In this document: positions 15,349 through 24,140 of the stretch, one piece after another
Layout of the letters: the number at the start of each line of letters is the position of its first letter
Numbering within the stretch: position 1 is the stretch's first letter
Assembly (NCBI RefSeq): GCF_040643435.1
Contig: NZ_JBEYUH010000003.1
Location: 1-64,000, forward strand
Length of the DNA: 64,000 nt
Reading direction: 5' to 3'
Source of the DNA: Rhodococcus sp040643435
GTDB lineage: Bacteria; Actinomycetota; Actinomycetes; Mycobacteriales; Mycobacteriaceae
Position numbers and translations under genes: made by a program
Notes under the pieces: model-generated
The model's database searches: none
What the model saw: the letters and a program-made list of their open reading frames with translations, nothing else
Told to the model about the DNA's origin: nothing

Positions 15349-15906
15349 GTGCTGGAACTGGCGATACTCGGGCTCCTCCTCGAGTCGCCCATGCACGGCT
15401 ACGAGCTGCGCAAGCGCCTGACCGGGCTTCTCGGGGCCTTCCGTGCCTTCTCCTACGGGTCGCTCTATCCGACCCTGCGGAGGATGCAGGCGGACGGCCT
15501 CATCGAAGAGGATTCGGGAATTCCCGGTCCCGTGAAGCGACGCGCCCGCCGCGTCTACCAGCTCACCCCGAAGGGGCGAGAACGCTTCACCGAGCTGGTC
15601 GCCGACACGGGACCGCAGAACTACACCGATGACGGATTCGGCGTGCACCTCGCCTTCTTCGGTCGCACCCCCGCCGAAGCGCGGATGCGAATTCTCGAAG
15701 GCAGGCGCCGCCAGGTCGAGGAGCGCAGAGAAGCGCTCCGCGATGCGATCGGACGGGCCAGCGGCACTCTCGATCGTTACACCCGTCAGCTCCACCAGCT
15801 CGGCCTCGAGTCGAGCGAGCGCGAAGTGCGCTGGCTCAACGAACTCATCGCCGCCGAGCAGTCGTCAGCAGCACGCAACAAAGAAGGAGAACCCGACCAT
15901 GGGTGA
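15349..15906 (+). CDS. PadR-family transcriptional regulator
   Basis: This 185-residue protein uses a GTG start preceded by GGGAGGTGA. The N-terminal winged helix is typical: LELAILGLLLESPMHGYELRKRL, then YGSLYPTLRRMQADGLIEED (residues 2-60). The C-terminal half (105-185) is an antiparallel coiled-coil dimerisation region (RRQVEERREALRDAIGRASGTLDRYTRQLHQL). It overlaps ino1 by 8 bp, so the two are co-transcribed. The same pairing exists in mycobacteria. It probably senses a ligand tied to inositol or wall-lipid metabolism and acts on the AT-rich operator upstream. Confidence 0.88.
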   Translation: MLELAILGLLLESPMHGYELRKRLTGLLGAFRAFSYGSLYPTLRRMQADGLIEEDSGIPGPVKRRARRVYQLTPKGRERFTELVADTGPQNYTDDGFGVHLAFFGRTPAEARMRILEGRRRQVEERREALRDAIGRASGTLDRYTRQLHQLGLESSEREVRWLNELIAAEQSSAARNKEGEPDHG

Positions 15907-16999
15907 GAACAGCACCGCGGTGCGCGTGGCCATTGTGGGCGTGGGGAACTGTGCCTCCTCCCTGGTCCAGGGCGTCGAGTACTACAAGGATGCGGACGCC
16001 GAGACCACCGTCCCCGGCCTGATGCACGTCGAATTCGGTCCCTACCACGTGCGCGACGTCAAGTTCGTCGCCGCGTTCGATGTGGATGCCAAGAAGGTCG
16101 GATTCGACCTGTCGGAGGCGATCCTCGCGAGCGAGAACAACACCATGAAGATCGCCGACGTGCCGCCGCTCGGTGTGCCCGTCCAGCGCGGTCACACGCT
16201 CGACGGCATCGGCAAGTACTACTCCGAGACCATCGAGGTCTCCGATGCCGAGCCCGTCGACGTCGTCCAGGCGCTCAAGGACGCCGAGGTCGATGTTCTC
16301 GTCTCCTACCTGCCGGTCGGATCCGAAGAGGCCGACAAGTTCTACGCACAGTGCGCCATCGACGCCGGTGTCGCCTTCGTCAACGCCCTCCCCGTCTTCA
16401 TCGCTTCCGATCCGGAGTGGGCGCAGAAGTTCACCGACGCCGGTGTCCCGATCGTCGGCGACGACATCAAGTCCCAGGTCGGCGCCACCATCACCCACCG
16501 TGTGATGGCGAAGCTCTTCGAGGACCGTGGTGTCGTGCTCGACCGCACGTACCAGCTCAACGTCGGCGGCAACATGGACTTCAAGAACATGCTCGAGCGT
16601 GAGCGCCTGGAGTCGAAGAAGATCTCCAAGACCCAGGCCGTCACGTCCAACCTCAACGGCCCCCTCGCCGGCAAGGTTCACGACCGCGACGTGCACATCG
16701 GCCCCTCCGACTACGTGCAGTGGCTCGACGACCGCAAGTGGGCGTACGTCCGCCTCGAGGGTCGCGCCTTCGGCGATGCTCCGCTCAACCTCGAGTACAA
16801 GCTCGAGGTCTGGGACTCCCCGAACTCGGCCGGCATCATCATCGACGCCATCCGCGCGGCGAAGATCGCCAAGGACCGCGGCATCGGTGGACCGATCCTC
16901 CCGGCTTCGGCATACCTGATGAAGTCCCCGCCGGTGCAGATGGCCGACGAGGATGCCCGCGCCCAGCTCGAGGCCTTCATCATCGGAGCAGACGCGTAA
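15899..16999 (+). CDS. ino1: Inositol-1-phosphate synthase
   Basis: This 366-residue enzyme converts glucose 6-phosphate to 1L-myo-inositol 1-phosphate with NAD+. This is the entry step for phosphatidylinositol, lipomannan and mycothiol in actinobacteria. The NAD site VAIVGVGNCASSLVQG lies at about 10-25. The catalytic region contains GDDIKSQVGATITHR and LNVGGNMDFKNML, with lysines in the SKKISKTQAV segment. It begins at the ATG overlapping the PadR stop by 8 bp and is followed by a 16-bp stem terminator with a T-run. Confidence 0.96.
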   Translation: MGENSTAVRVAIVGVGNCASSLVQGVEYYKDADAETTVPGLMHVEFGPYHVRDVKFVAAFDVDAKKVGFDLSEAILASENNTMKIADVPPLGVPVQRGHTLDGIGKYYSETIEVSDAEPVDVVQALKDAEVDVLVSYLPVGSEEADKFYAQCAIDAGVAFVNALPVFIASDPEWAQKFTDAGVPIVGDDIKSQVGATITHRVMAKLFEDRGVVLDRTYQLNVGGNMDFKNMLERERLESKKISKTQAVTSNLNGPLAGKVHDRDVHIGPSDYVQWLDDRKWAYVRLEGRAFGDAPLNLEYKLEVWDSPNSAGIIIDAIRAAKIAKDRGIGGPILPASAYLMKSPPVQMADEDARAQLEAFIIGADA

Positions 17000-17024
17000 G
17001 AACCGTTCTCCGGCAAGATCTCCG

Positions 17025-17064
17025 GCGAAGGCCGCATCCCCGAGGGGATGCGGCCTTCGCTTTT
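17025..17064 (+). terminator. Rho-independent terminator after ino1
   Basis: A 16-bp perfect stem (GCGAAGGCCGCATCCC at 17025-17040 with 17045-17060) has a CGAG loop and is followed by TTTT at 17061-17064. It lies 25 bp after the ino1 stop. The next gene converges from the other strand, so it may also block opposing transcription. Confidence 0.92.
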
Positions 17065-17089
17065 GCGGATCTGCCGGTTCCGGACTCGC

Positions 17090-17848
17090 CTACGCCATCC
17101 TCCGTATCACCGACAGCGGCAGCACCTTCATCGCGTAGGCGAGCGGAATCCACGGCCAGGCCGGAACGTACGCCTTGGCGGGCTCTTTCTCGATCGCGGC
17201 AGCCAGTGCGCGACAACCTGTTTCGGTGTCGACGATGAACGGCACCTTCTTCACCTTCTCGTTGATCTCCGAGCGGATGTACCCGGGGAAGATCGTACTC
17301 ACCCGGATGTCCGCGCCCGCAAGGTCTGCACGCATCCCCTCACCGAGCGAGGCGACGGCGGCCTTCGAAGCGGCATAGGTCGTCATGTTCCGTGGCATAC
17401 CGCGCAGCGCACTCATCGAGGAGATGAGCACCACATGCCCTCGTCCGCGGGGGCGCATGAGTTCGAGTGCCGCTTCACTTTGCGCAAGCGCGCCGAGGAA
17501 GTTGGTGTTCGCGGTCTCGGCGTTGGCACGGAAGTAACCGGTACCCAGTGGCTGCCCCTTGCCGAGACCCGCATTGACGATCACCCGGTCGAGGCCGCCG
17601 AGTTCCTCGTCGAATTCGCGGAACACGGTGAACACGTCGTCGTGCCGGTTCACGTCGAGTGCACGCACGCCCACCGTGATTCCCGGATACGCGGCGAGCA
17701 GTTCCGATCGCAATTCCTCGAGCCGATCGATCCGTCGTGCGGCGAGTGCCAGATTCCTTCCCCGCGCGGCGAACTCCCGCGCCATACCGGCCCCGAGTCC
17801 CGAGCTCGCACCGGTGATGAGAATGTTCCGTCGCTCCGGGCGGCTCAT
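17090..17848 (-). CDS. Short-chain dehydrogenase/reductase
   Basis: This 252-residue classical SDR has the cofactor motif TGASSGLGAGMA (residues 12-23), NAG at about 93-95, the catalytic Ser in LISSMSAL, and Y-x-x-x-K in TYAASKAA. An Arg-rich segment after strand 2 (ARRIDRLEE) suggests NADP(H). The C-terminal tail is hydrophobic (WPWIPLAYAMKVLPLSVIRR) and may touch the membrane. It overlaps the phosphotransferase gene by 4 bp and is third in an operon with that gene and an acyl-CoA dehydrogenase. This suggests a lipid or acyl alcohol/ketone substrate. Confidence 0.87.
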   Translation of the reverse strand: MSRPERRNILITGASSGLGAGMAREFAARGRNLALAARRIDRLEELRSELLAAYPGITVGVRALDVNRHDDVFTVFREFDEELGGLDRVIVNAGLGKGQPLGTGYFRANAETANTNFLGALAQSEAALELMRPRGRGHVVLISSMSALRGMPRNMTTYAASKAAVASLGEGMRADLAGADIRVSTIFPGYIRSEINEKVKKVPFIVDTETGCRALAAAIEKEPAKAYVPAWPWIPLAYAMKVLPLSVIRRMA

Positions 17849-18918
17849 CTGTTCTCCTTCTCGTATCGATCGATCAGTGCACTGCAACGGGACTCGAGAT
17901 AGCCGACCACCGCCCAGAAGTCCTTGAAGGCGGGGTTGCTGGTCTGCCCGTGGTGGTAGCGGTAGTAGATCTGTTGCGCGATCCCGGCGAGCCGGAAGAG
18001 CCCGAAGACCTCGTAGAAACTCCAGTCGTCCACGGACAGAACGGTCTTCTCTCCATAGAAGGTGACGATCTCGTCGCGGGTGAGCATTCCGGGCAGGTCG
18101 GACGGCTGGCGCTTGGTGAGCAGCATCATCGGTTCGTCGTCGGCCTGCACCCAGTAGGCGAGCGACGAGCCCAGGTCCATCAGCGGGTCGCCGATGGTCG
18201 CGAGTTCCCAGTCCAGGACGGCAACGGGCTTCAGCGGATCCCGTTCGTCGAGAACGATGTTGTCGAGGCGGAAGTCGCCGTGGATCACCCGCTGCGCAGC
18301 GTCCTCGGGTTGCCTCGCGGCCAGCCATTCCGTGACCCGCGCGAAGTCGGGAACGTTGTCGGTGCGTGCCTTGGCATAGCGTGCCGTCCAGCCCGCGACC
18401 TGCCGCGCGACGTACCCGGGACCACGCCCGAGTCCGGACAGTCCCGCAGCCTCCGGATCGATGCCGTGCAGTTCGACGAGCAGATCGACGATCCTCAGGC
18501 ACAACGTGCGCGTGTCCTGCGCACTCAGGGTGAGTTCCGCCGGTGGATCCGTGCGCAGGATGGTGCCGGGAACCCGTTCCATGACGTAGAAGTCGCTGCC
18601 CAGCACAGCGTGGTCGGTGCACAGGCCGACCATCCTCGGCACGTACGGGTAGACCGGGGCGAGCATCGACTGGATGCGGTACTCGCGCGCCATGTCGTGA
18701 CCCGACGACGGTTTCGCTCCCGCCGGCGGGCGGCGCAGAACGAGATCGCGATCGGGATAGCGCAGCAGGTAAGTGAGATTGGATGCACCGCCCGAGAATT
18801 GACGTACCTCGGGTACTTCTCGGATTCCTGTCTCCTCGCCGAGCCAGGCAGCAACCGCGTCGACGTCGAAGACGTCCTCGTCGCGAACGGGGCGGGCGTT
18901 GTCGGGAAGTGTGGCCAC
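17845..18918 (-). CDS. Phosphotransferase family protein (APH/choline-kinase fold)
   Basis: This 357-residue protein starts at a GTG (VATLPDNARPVRDED). The nucleotide-binding region is FSGGASNLTYLLRY...DLVLRRPP. The catalytic loop is VIHGDFRLDNIVLDE (HGDxxxxN) and the metal-binding motif is VLDWELATIGDPLMDL. This is the ACAD10-like group that travels with acyl-CoA dehydrogenases and phosphorylates hydroxyacyl substrates in known cases. It is 17 bp after an acyl-CoA dehydrogenase gene and overlaps an SDR gene by 4 bp. Phosphorylation and elimination of 4-hydroxyacyl intermediates is a plausible but unproven role. Confidence 0.87.
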   Translation of the reverse strand: MATLPDNARPVRDEDVFDVDAVAAWLGEETGIREVPEVRQFSGGASNLTYLLRYPDRDLVLRRPPAGAKPSSGHDMAREYRIQSMLAPVYPYVPRMVGLCTDHAVLGSDFYVMERVPGTILRTDPPAELTLSAQDTRTLCLRIVDLLVELHGIDPEAAGLSGLGRGPGYVARQVAGWTARYAKARTDNVPDFARVTEWLAARQPEDAAQRVIHGDFRLDNIVLDERDPLKPVAVLDWELATIGDPLMDLGSSLAYWVQADDEPMMLLTKRQPSDLPGMLTRDEIVTFYGEKTVLSVDDWSFYEVFGLFRLAGIAQQIYYRYHHGQTSNPAFKDFWAVVGYLESRCSALIDRYEKENR

Positions 18919-18935
18919 TCTCGGAAGCTCCCGTC

Positions 18936-20168
18936 TCACGCGTACTTGCCGAGTTCGAACCGGGCGACGAGCCCCTGGTGCACCTCGTCGGGGCCGTCGG
19001 CCAGTCGGAGCGCTCGCGCCGCCGTCCACGCACCTGCGAGCGGGAAATCGTCCGACAGTCCGGCACCGCCGTGGATCTGGATGGCGAAATCGACGATCTG
19101 CTGCGTGACCCGCGGTGCTACCACCTTGATCTCCGAGACCGCCGAGCGCGCCCCGGCGAGTCCCTGCGTGTCGAGCAGCCATGCCGCGTGCAGGACGAGC
19201 AGACGCAGCTGGTTGATCGCGATGCGTGCGTCGGCGACCCGTTCGCGGTTACCGCCGAGATCGATGATCCGCTTGCCGAAGGCGGTACGTTCGAGACCAC
19301 GGCGACACGCGAGTTCGAGCGTGTTCTCGGCCCGTCCCACCAGGCGCATGCAGTGATGGATGCGCCCCGGACCGAGCCGGCCCTGTGCGATCTCGAATCC
19401 CCTTCCCGGACCGGCGATGACAGCGTCGAGCGGCAACCGCACATCGGTGAAGGACACCTCGCCGTGGCCACCCGGCTCGTCGAAGAAGCCCATTGTCGGA
19501 AGCATGCGTTCGACCTTGACGCCCGGCGTGTCGACAGGCACGAGAACCATCGAATGTCGTTGGTACTTGTGGGCTTCGGGATCCGTCAGCCCCATGAAGA
19601 TGAGCACCTTGCAGTCGGGATGGCCGACGCCGGTGCTCCACCACTTGCGACCGTTCAGCACGATCTCGTCGCCGTCGACCACGGCGGTCGCGGCCATGTT
19701 GGTGGCGTCCGAGGAAGCGACATCGGGTTCGGTCATGCAGAACGCCGAGCGGATCTCACCGTCGAGCAGGGGTCGCAGCCACTGCTCCTTCTGCGCGTCG
19801 CTGCCGTAGTGATAGAGCACCTCCATGTTGCCGGTGTCGGGCGCATCGCAGTTGAACACCGCGGAGGCGAACTGCGAGCGGCCCATTTCCTCGGCGAGTG
19901 GAGCGTATTCGACGTTCGACAGCCCGGCACCGAGCTCGGCGTCGGGGAGGAAGAGGTTCCACAATCCTGCCGCGCGGGCCTTGCGCTGCAGGTCGCGGAA
20001 CTCCGGGGACACCGCCCACCTCTCGGCAGCGTCGATGTCCCGGCGCCCTTCGCCTCCCGCGCGCCGCGCGGCATGCAGGCGCTGCTCGACGGGCGCGACC
20101 TCGGCCGCGATGAACGTGCGAAGACGCTCGAGATAGTCGCGACTGCGTTCGGACTGTGCAAAATCCAT
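18936..20168 (-). CDS. Acyl-CoA dehydrogenase
   Basis: This 410-residue FAD enzyme oxidises acyl-CoA to enoyl-CoA. Family motifs present are FCMTEPDVASSDATNM (substrate/FAD loop), GRKWWSTGVGHPDCKVLIFMG, FTDVRLPLDAVIAGPGRGF, and the C-terminal QIHGGAGLSDDFPLA. The last of these matches the ACAD10/11-like branch that handles long-chain or hydroxylated acyl groups. It is first in an operon with the phosphotransferase and SDR genes. It is divergent from a TetR gene across a 51-bp gap holding a near-ideal palindromic operator. Confidence 0.92.
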   Translation of the reverse strand: MDFAQSERSRDYLERLRTFIAAEVAPVEQRLHAARRAGGEGRRDIDAAERWAVSPEFRDLQRKARAAGLWNLFLPDAELGAGLSNVEYAPLAEEMGRSQFASAVFNCDAPDTGNMEVLYHYGSDAQKEQWLRPLLDGEIRSAFCMTEPDVASSDATNMAATAVVDGDEIVLNGRKWWSTGVGHPDCKVLIFMGLTDPEAHKYQRHSMVLVPVDTPGVKVERMLPTMGFFDEPGGHGEVSFTDVRLPLDAVIAGPGRGFEIAQGRLGPGRIHHCMRLVGRAENTLELACRRGLERTAFGKRIIDLGGNRERVADARIAINQLRLLVLHAAWLLDTQGLAGARSAVSEIKVVAPRVTQQIVDFAIQIHGGAGLSDDFPLAGAWTAARALRLADGPDEVHQGLVARFELGKYA

Positions 20169-20189
20169 CGGATGCCTTCCGTCGACTAC

Positions 20190-20208
20190 AACTGAGCAAC
20201 GCTCAGTT
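20190..20208. promoter_or_regulatory. TetR operator between the acyl-CoA dehydrogenase operon and its regulator
   Basis: AACTGAGCAACGCTCAGTT is a perfect 8-bp inverted repeat with an AAC spacer. It lies midway in the 51-bp divergent gap, 12 bp from the TetR start and 22 bp from the dehydrogenase start. A dimeric TetR bound here would block both promoters. Confidence 0.8.
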
Positions 20209-20219
20209 AGGCTAACGGC

Positions 20220-20831
20220 GTGAGCACCCCGCTACAAGAGGCTTCCAAGGGTCGCCGTCGCCTGCCTCCCGAAGAGCGTCGCCGGCAGCTCGTGGCCATC
20301 GGCCTGCAGGAACTGTCGACCCGCCCCATCCACGCACTGTCGATCGACCGCGTGGCCGAGATCGCCGGTATCTCCCGCAGCCTGCTGTTCCGCTATTTCC
20401 CCACCAAGCAGGACTTCTACGTCGCGGTCGTCGGGGCCGCATCACGCCGGTTGCTGCGCGCGGCGAATCCCGACCCGCAGGAGCAGGATCCGCTCCGTGC
20501 CGTACTCCGTGCGTTCGTTTCGTTCATCGACCGTCACGGCGACAACTACCAGGCGTTCTTCCACAGCGGGTTCGGATCCGACCCCCAGATCGCCGCCATC
20601 CACGACTCGATGCGCGACACCATGGTCGAACGGGTCGTCACCGCACTGAACTACGACGACGACCTCCTGACCCGCATCCGCCTCCGAGCATGGTGGGCAC
20701 TCGTGGAATCGCTTGCGATCGACCGCTTCCGCGAAGGCATGCTGAGCGTGGACGAGGTCGTCGACTATTCGGCGGCGCTGCTGCCGGCCGTGCTGAACAG
20801 CCCCCTCACATTCCCGGAATCTGGATCGTGA
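20220..20831 (+). CDS. TetR-family regulator of the adjacent acyl-CoA dehydrogenase operon
   Basis: This 203-residue protein starts with GTG (VSTPLQEASKGRRRLPPEERRRQLV). The helix-turn-helix spans about 38-62 (ALSIDRVAEIAGISRSLLFRYFPTKQDF). The rest is the alpha-helical ligand domain, with aromatic residues (YQAFFHSGF) that suit a lipophilic ligand. It is divergent from the dehydrogenase/phosphotransferase/SDR operon, whose control region holds a matching dyad. The 3' end overlaps the convergent PBP gene by 26 bp. Confidence 0.88.
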   Translation: MSTPLQEASKGRRRLPPEERRRQLVAIGLQELSTRPIHALSIDRVAEIAGISRSLLFRYFPTKQDFYVAVVGAASRRLLRAANPDPQEQDPLRAVLRAFVSFIDRHGDNYQAFFHSGFGSDPQIAAIHDSMRDTMVERVVTALNYDDDLLTRIRLRAWWALVESLAIDRFREGMLSVDEVVDYSAALLPAVLNSPLTFPESGS

Positions 20832-22938
20832 CGCCGGGGAAGACCTCGATCTGCGGAGGCACCTGGACCGGAAGGTCGACCGGCGGCGCGGGAATCGTGA
20901 TCGGCGGCAGGTCCGACAGGTCGGGCAGCCGGAAGGTAGGCGGGGGCGGCGAGGTCGTGGTGGTCTCGATGCCGGGATCACTCGGCACACCCGCCTGGCC
21001 GTCGATCGGCTCCGGCCACGGGAAGCTCTCGACCGGCGTGCCCTCGAGCGCGCCGTCCATCGTGCTCTTCCAGATGTCCGACGGCAGACTCGAACCGTAG
21101 ATCGATCCACCCCAGCTGTTGGTGATGGCACTGCCGTCGGGGGTGCCGATCCACACCGCCGTCGACAGCGAGGGGGTGTACCCGACCATCCAGGCGTCCT
21201 TGTTCAAGCCCGTGTCGCCGAGCTGCGTGGTGCCGGTCTTCGCCGCGGAGGGCCGGCCACCGGCGAGCGCGTGCCCGCGCGAGTGCGCGGCGATGGGCAT
21301 CATCGCCTGGGTCGCGTTGTCCGCGACCGCAGCGTCGAAACGTCGCTCACCGGGCGAGGGCTCACGATCGAGGAGGACGTCCCCGTCTGCCGTGACCACC
21401 TTCTGTACAAAATACGGCTCATGGAAGATCCCGGAGGCGGCGATCGTCGCATAAGCCGACGCCATGTCGATCACTCGCGCCTGGTATTGGCCGAGGACGA
21501 TGCCGCCCTCGGGAGGACCACCGTTCTCGCTCAACGTCTGCCCCTCGACCCCGGGGATCGTTTTGGGGATTCCGGCCGCGTGAGCGGCATCGGCGATCTT
21601 CTGCGGACCGTTCGACATCGACATCATGAGCCGATAGAAGCTCGTGTTCAGCGAACGCTTGAGCGCCTCGGCGATCGTGCAGCGCCCGCACGACTCGCCT
21701 TCGACGTTGCCGATGCGGACGTTGCCCACGGTCAACGGTGAACTGTCGAACCGAGCATTCAGACCGATCCCGCTGTCGAGAGCCGCGAGCAGGCCGAACA
21801 CCTTGAATGCCGAACCGGTCTGCAGGGGGGCCTGCGCGAAATCGAAGCCGGCTCCGTCCTCACCGCCGTAATAGGCCCGTACAGCACCCGACCGCGGATC
21901 GACGGAGACCACAGCAGTGCGCAACTGCTCGGGTTCCCCGGCCAGCGTGGACCGGGCGGCCTCGACCGCCGCCTGCTGTGCCTTCGGGTCGATGGTGGTG
22001 GTGATTCGCAGCCCCTCGGTGTTGAGTACCTGTTCGCTGATCCCGGCCGCGGACAACTCGCGCAGAACCTGTGTGCGGATGTGTCCTTCCGGTCCGGTCG
22101 CCTCGGTGGCCAACGCGAGGGTGTTCGCCGGAACCGTCTGTGGGAACTCCTGACTCGACCGCTCGGACGGCTCGAGAACGTCCATGTCGACCATGCCGTC
22201 GAGTACGTAGTTCCATCGCGCTTCGATCGCCGGCCTGTTGTTCTCCGGGTCGAGCGAGGACGGTGCCTGGATCACCCCGGCCAGGACGGCACCCTCGGAG
22301 ACCGTCAACTCCGCGACGGGCTTGCCGAAGTACGCCTGGGAAGCCGCCGCGATTCCGTACGCGCCGCGACCGAAGTAGATGGTGTTGAGGTACGCCTCGA
22401 GGATCTCGTCCTTCGACCACTGCCGCGCCATCTTCGTCGAGATGACGAGTTCGCGCATCTTGCGTTCGAGCGTGCGGTCGGCGCCGACGAGCACATTCTT
22501 GACGTACTGCTGGGTGATCGTGGAACCACCGCCAGCGGTCTCCTTGCCCATGACGTTGTCGCGGGCAGCACGAGCGAAGCCGGTGATCGAGAAGCCCGGA
22601 TTGCTGTAGAAGTCGCGGTCCTCCGCGGAGAGCACCGCATTGCGGACGTGCTCGGGCACCTGCCCGAGTCCGACCTCGAGTCGATTGCCCTCCGGCGGGA
22701 CCACACGGGTGATCTCGGTCGTGTCGTCCGCCGCGTAGACGCGCGCGATCTGGTTCGTTCTCATGTCCGACGGAGTGGGTACCTCCGCCGAACTGTAGGC
22801 GGAGACGAAGACGCCGAGTGGCACGACCAGTGCGAGAACGAACACGGCGAGCACGGCATAGCGGATGATGCGGCCCGTGCGATTCTTCGCTGCGGCGCGC
22901 GGGGAGGTCGACCTCTTCGGGCTGGTCACTCGTTGCAC
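20806..22938 (-). CDS. Second class A penicillin-binding protein, short N-terminus
   Basis: This 710-residue protein has a membrane segment at about 26-47. The GT51 domain has catalytic Glu106 in SAEDRDFY. The transpeptidase has Ser376 in SAFK, SLN at 429-431 and KTG at 567-569, with a Pro-rich tail ending QIEVFPGVTIQIPGM. It aligns with the 999-residue PonA residue for residue at an offset of 220, so the long cytoplasmic arm is the main difference. Tail motifs (FPGVTI.IPG) are also shared. It likely arose by duplication and may serve a different growth condition. A GTG at 22929 is an alternative start. Confidence 0.93.
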   Translation of the reverse strand: MQRVTSPKRSTSPRAAAKNRTGRIIRYAVLAVFVLALVVPLGVFVSAYSSAEVPTPSDMRTNQIARVYAADDTTEITRVVPPEGNRLEVGLGQVPEHVRNAVLSAEDRDFYSNPGFSITGFARAARDNVMGKETAGGGSTITQQYVKNVLVGADRTLERKMRELVISTKMARQWSKDEILEAYLNTIYFGRGAYGIAAASQAYFGKPVAELTVSEGAVLAGVIQAPSSLDPENNRPAIEARWNYVLDGMVDMDVLEPSERSSQEFPQTVPANTLALATEATGPEGHIRTQVLRELSAAGISEQVLNTEGLRITTTIDPKAQQAAVEAARSTLAGEPEQLRTAVVSVDPRSGAVRAYYGGEDGAGFDFAQAPLQTGSAFKVFGLLAALDSGIGLNARFDSSPLTVGNVRIGNVEGESCGRCTIAEALKRSLNTSFYRLMMSMSNGPQKIADAAHAAGIPKTIPGVEGQTLSENGGPPEGGIVLGQYQARVIDMASAYATIAASGIFHEPYFVQKVVTADGDVLLDREPSPGERRFDAAVADNATQAMMPIAAHSRGHALAGGRPSAAKTGTTQLGDTGLNKDAWMVGYTPSLSTAVWIGTPDGSAITNSWGGSIYGSSLPSDIWKSTMDGALEGTPVESFPWPEPIDGQAGVPSDPGIETTTTSPPPPTFRLPDLSDLPPITIPAPPVDLPVQVPPQIEVFPGVTIQIPGM

Positions 22939-23052
22939 TCTCTCCGTACCGGGTCTTCGGGCGGGATCTCCCGCCCACCGTATGGTACGGAAGCGACCAC
23001 CGAGGATGCCCGGAACGCGAGGTTGGTGCTGTTCGTCACGCGCACGGAGTCG

Positions 23053-23244
23053 TCAACCCGATCTACGCCATGCGCGGAACGCGAAACCCCATGCCACGAC
23101 GAACCCGAGCAGCACGAGCGACGGGACGATACCCGGCTGCGACGACGTCGCCTCGGCGACCGCACCGATCACGGCCATCGCCGTGAACACGGTGAGGAAC
23201 CCGAGCAGCATCTCGAGTCTGTTCCGGCGCGGGAGTTTCCTCAC
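23053..23244 (-). CDS. Small two-helix membrane protein coupled to the sugar permease genes
   Basis: This 63-residue protein starts at a GTG that overlaps the upstream permease stop by 4 bp (GTGA). It has two hydrophobic stretches, about 12-30 (MLLGFLTVFTAMAVIGAVA) and 38-56 (IVPSLVLLGFVVAWGFAF), with basic residues at both ends (VRKLPRRNR, RAWRRSG). The length, coupling and topology suggest an accessory subunit of the ABC importer or an unrelated passenger. I recognise no family. Confidence 0.65.
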   Translation of the reverse strand: MRKLPRRNRLEMLLGFLTVFTAMAVIGAVAEATSSQPGIVPSLVLLGFVVAWGFAFRAWRRSG

Positions 23245-24140
23245 GACTTGACGCCGCCCGCGGTCAGACCCGAGATGATGCGGCGCTGGAAGATCAGCAC
23301 CATCACCACCAGCGGCACCATGACCAGGGTGCCGCCCGCCATGATCGATGCGTACGGGGTGACGTACGGATCGGTGCCGGTGAACCGGGCCATCGCGACC
23401 GTCACCGGAGCCGTGCGCTCGCTCGACAGCTGCGACATCAGCAGGTACTCGTTGACGGTCGCGATGAACGCGAGGATGGCCGTTGTGAACAGGGCCGGTG
23501 CCGCGAGCGGAAGCATCACCAGGCGGAACGCCTGACCCCGCGTCGCGCCGTCCATGCGGGCAGCCTCCTCGAGTTCCCACGGCAGTTCCGAGAAGAACGA
23601 CGTGAGCGTATATACGGTCAGCGGCAGGACGAACGAGATGTTCGGAATGATCAGCGCCTGGTAGCTGCCGATCCATCCGATGTCGGTGAACAACTGGAAC
23701 AGCGGCGTCACGAGCGCGACGACAGGGAACATGGACGCGCCGAGAATGATGCCGGTGACGAAGTACTTGCCGCGGAATTCGAACCGTGACAGCGCGTAGG
23801 CGGTGAACACACCGAGCAGCAGAGCGATCGCTGTGGTCGCACCCGCGATGATGACGCTGTTGAGCAGCGCGCGGGAGAAGTTGACCTTCGCGTCGGGGTC
23901 GAGCGCGTCGGCAAAGTTCTGCAGGGTCGGGTTCGACGGCCACAGGGTCGTGCTGAACGTCTCCGACGGATCCCGCAGGGCTGTGACGATCATCCAGTAG
24001 CACGGGGCCAGACCCCATACGACGATCAGCGCGACACCCAGATATGTGCCGACCGTGCGCAATCTGCGTGTCATGGGCACCTTGCGGACCTGCACCGGCT
24101 GCGACTCGGTGCGGGGCGCCGCAGTGGCGGTGGTGGTCAT
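23241..24140 (-). CDS. Carbohydrate ABC transporter permease (MalG/SugB type)
   Basis: This 299-residue inner-membrane protein has six predicted helices. The cytoplasmic coupling loop EEAARMDGATRGQAFRLVMLPLAAPAL (about 195-221) matches the EAA motif that docks on the ATPase. It is the second permease of a CUT1-type sugar importer, with a 4-bp overlap to the first permease and to the small membrane protein after it. The substrate is probably an oligosaccharide or polyol. Confidence 0.92.
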   Translation of the reverse strand: MTTTATAAPRTESQPVQVRKVPMTRRLRTVGTYLGVALIVVWGLAPCYWMIVTALRDPSETFSTTLWPSNPTLQNFADALDPDAKVNFSRALLNSVIIAGATTAIALLLGVFTAYALSRFEFRGKYFVTGIILGASMFPVVALVTPLFQLFTDIGWIGSYQALIIPNISFVLPLTVYTLTSFFSELPWELEEAARMDGATRGQAFRLVMLPLAAPALFTTAILAFIATVNEYLLMSQLSSERTAPVTVAMARFTGTDPYVTPYASIMAGGTLVMVPLVVMVLIFQRRIISGLTAGGVKS

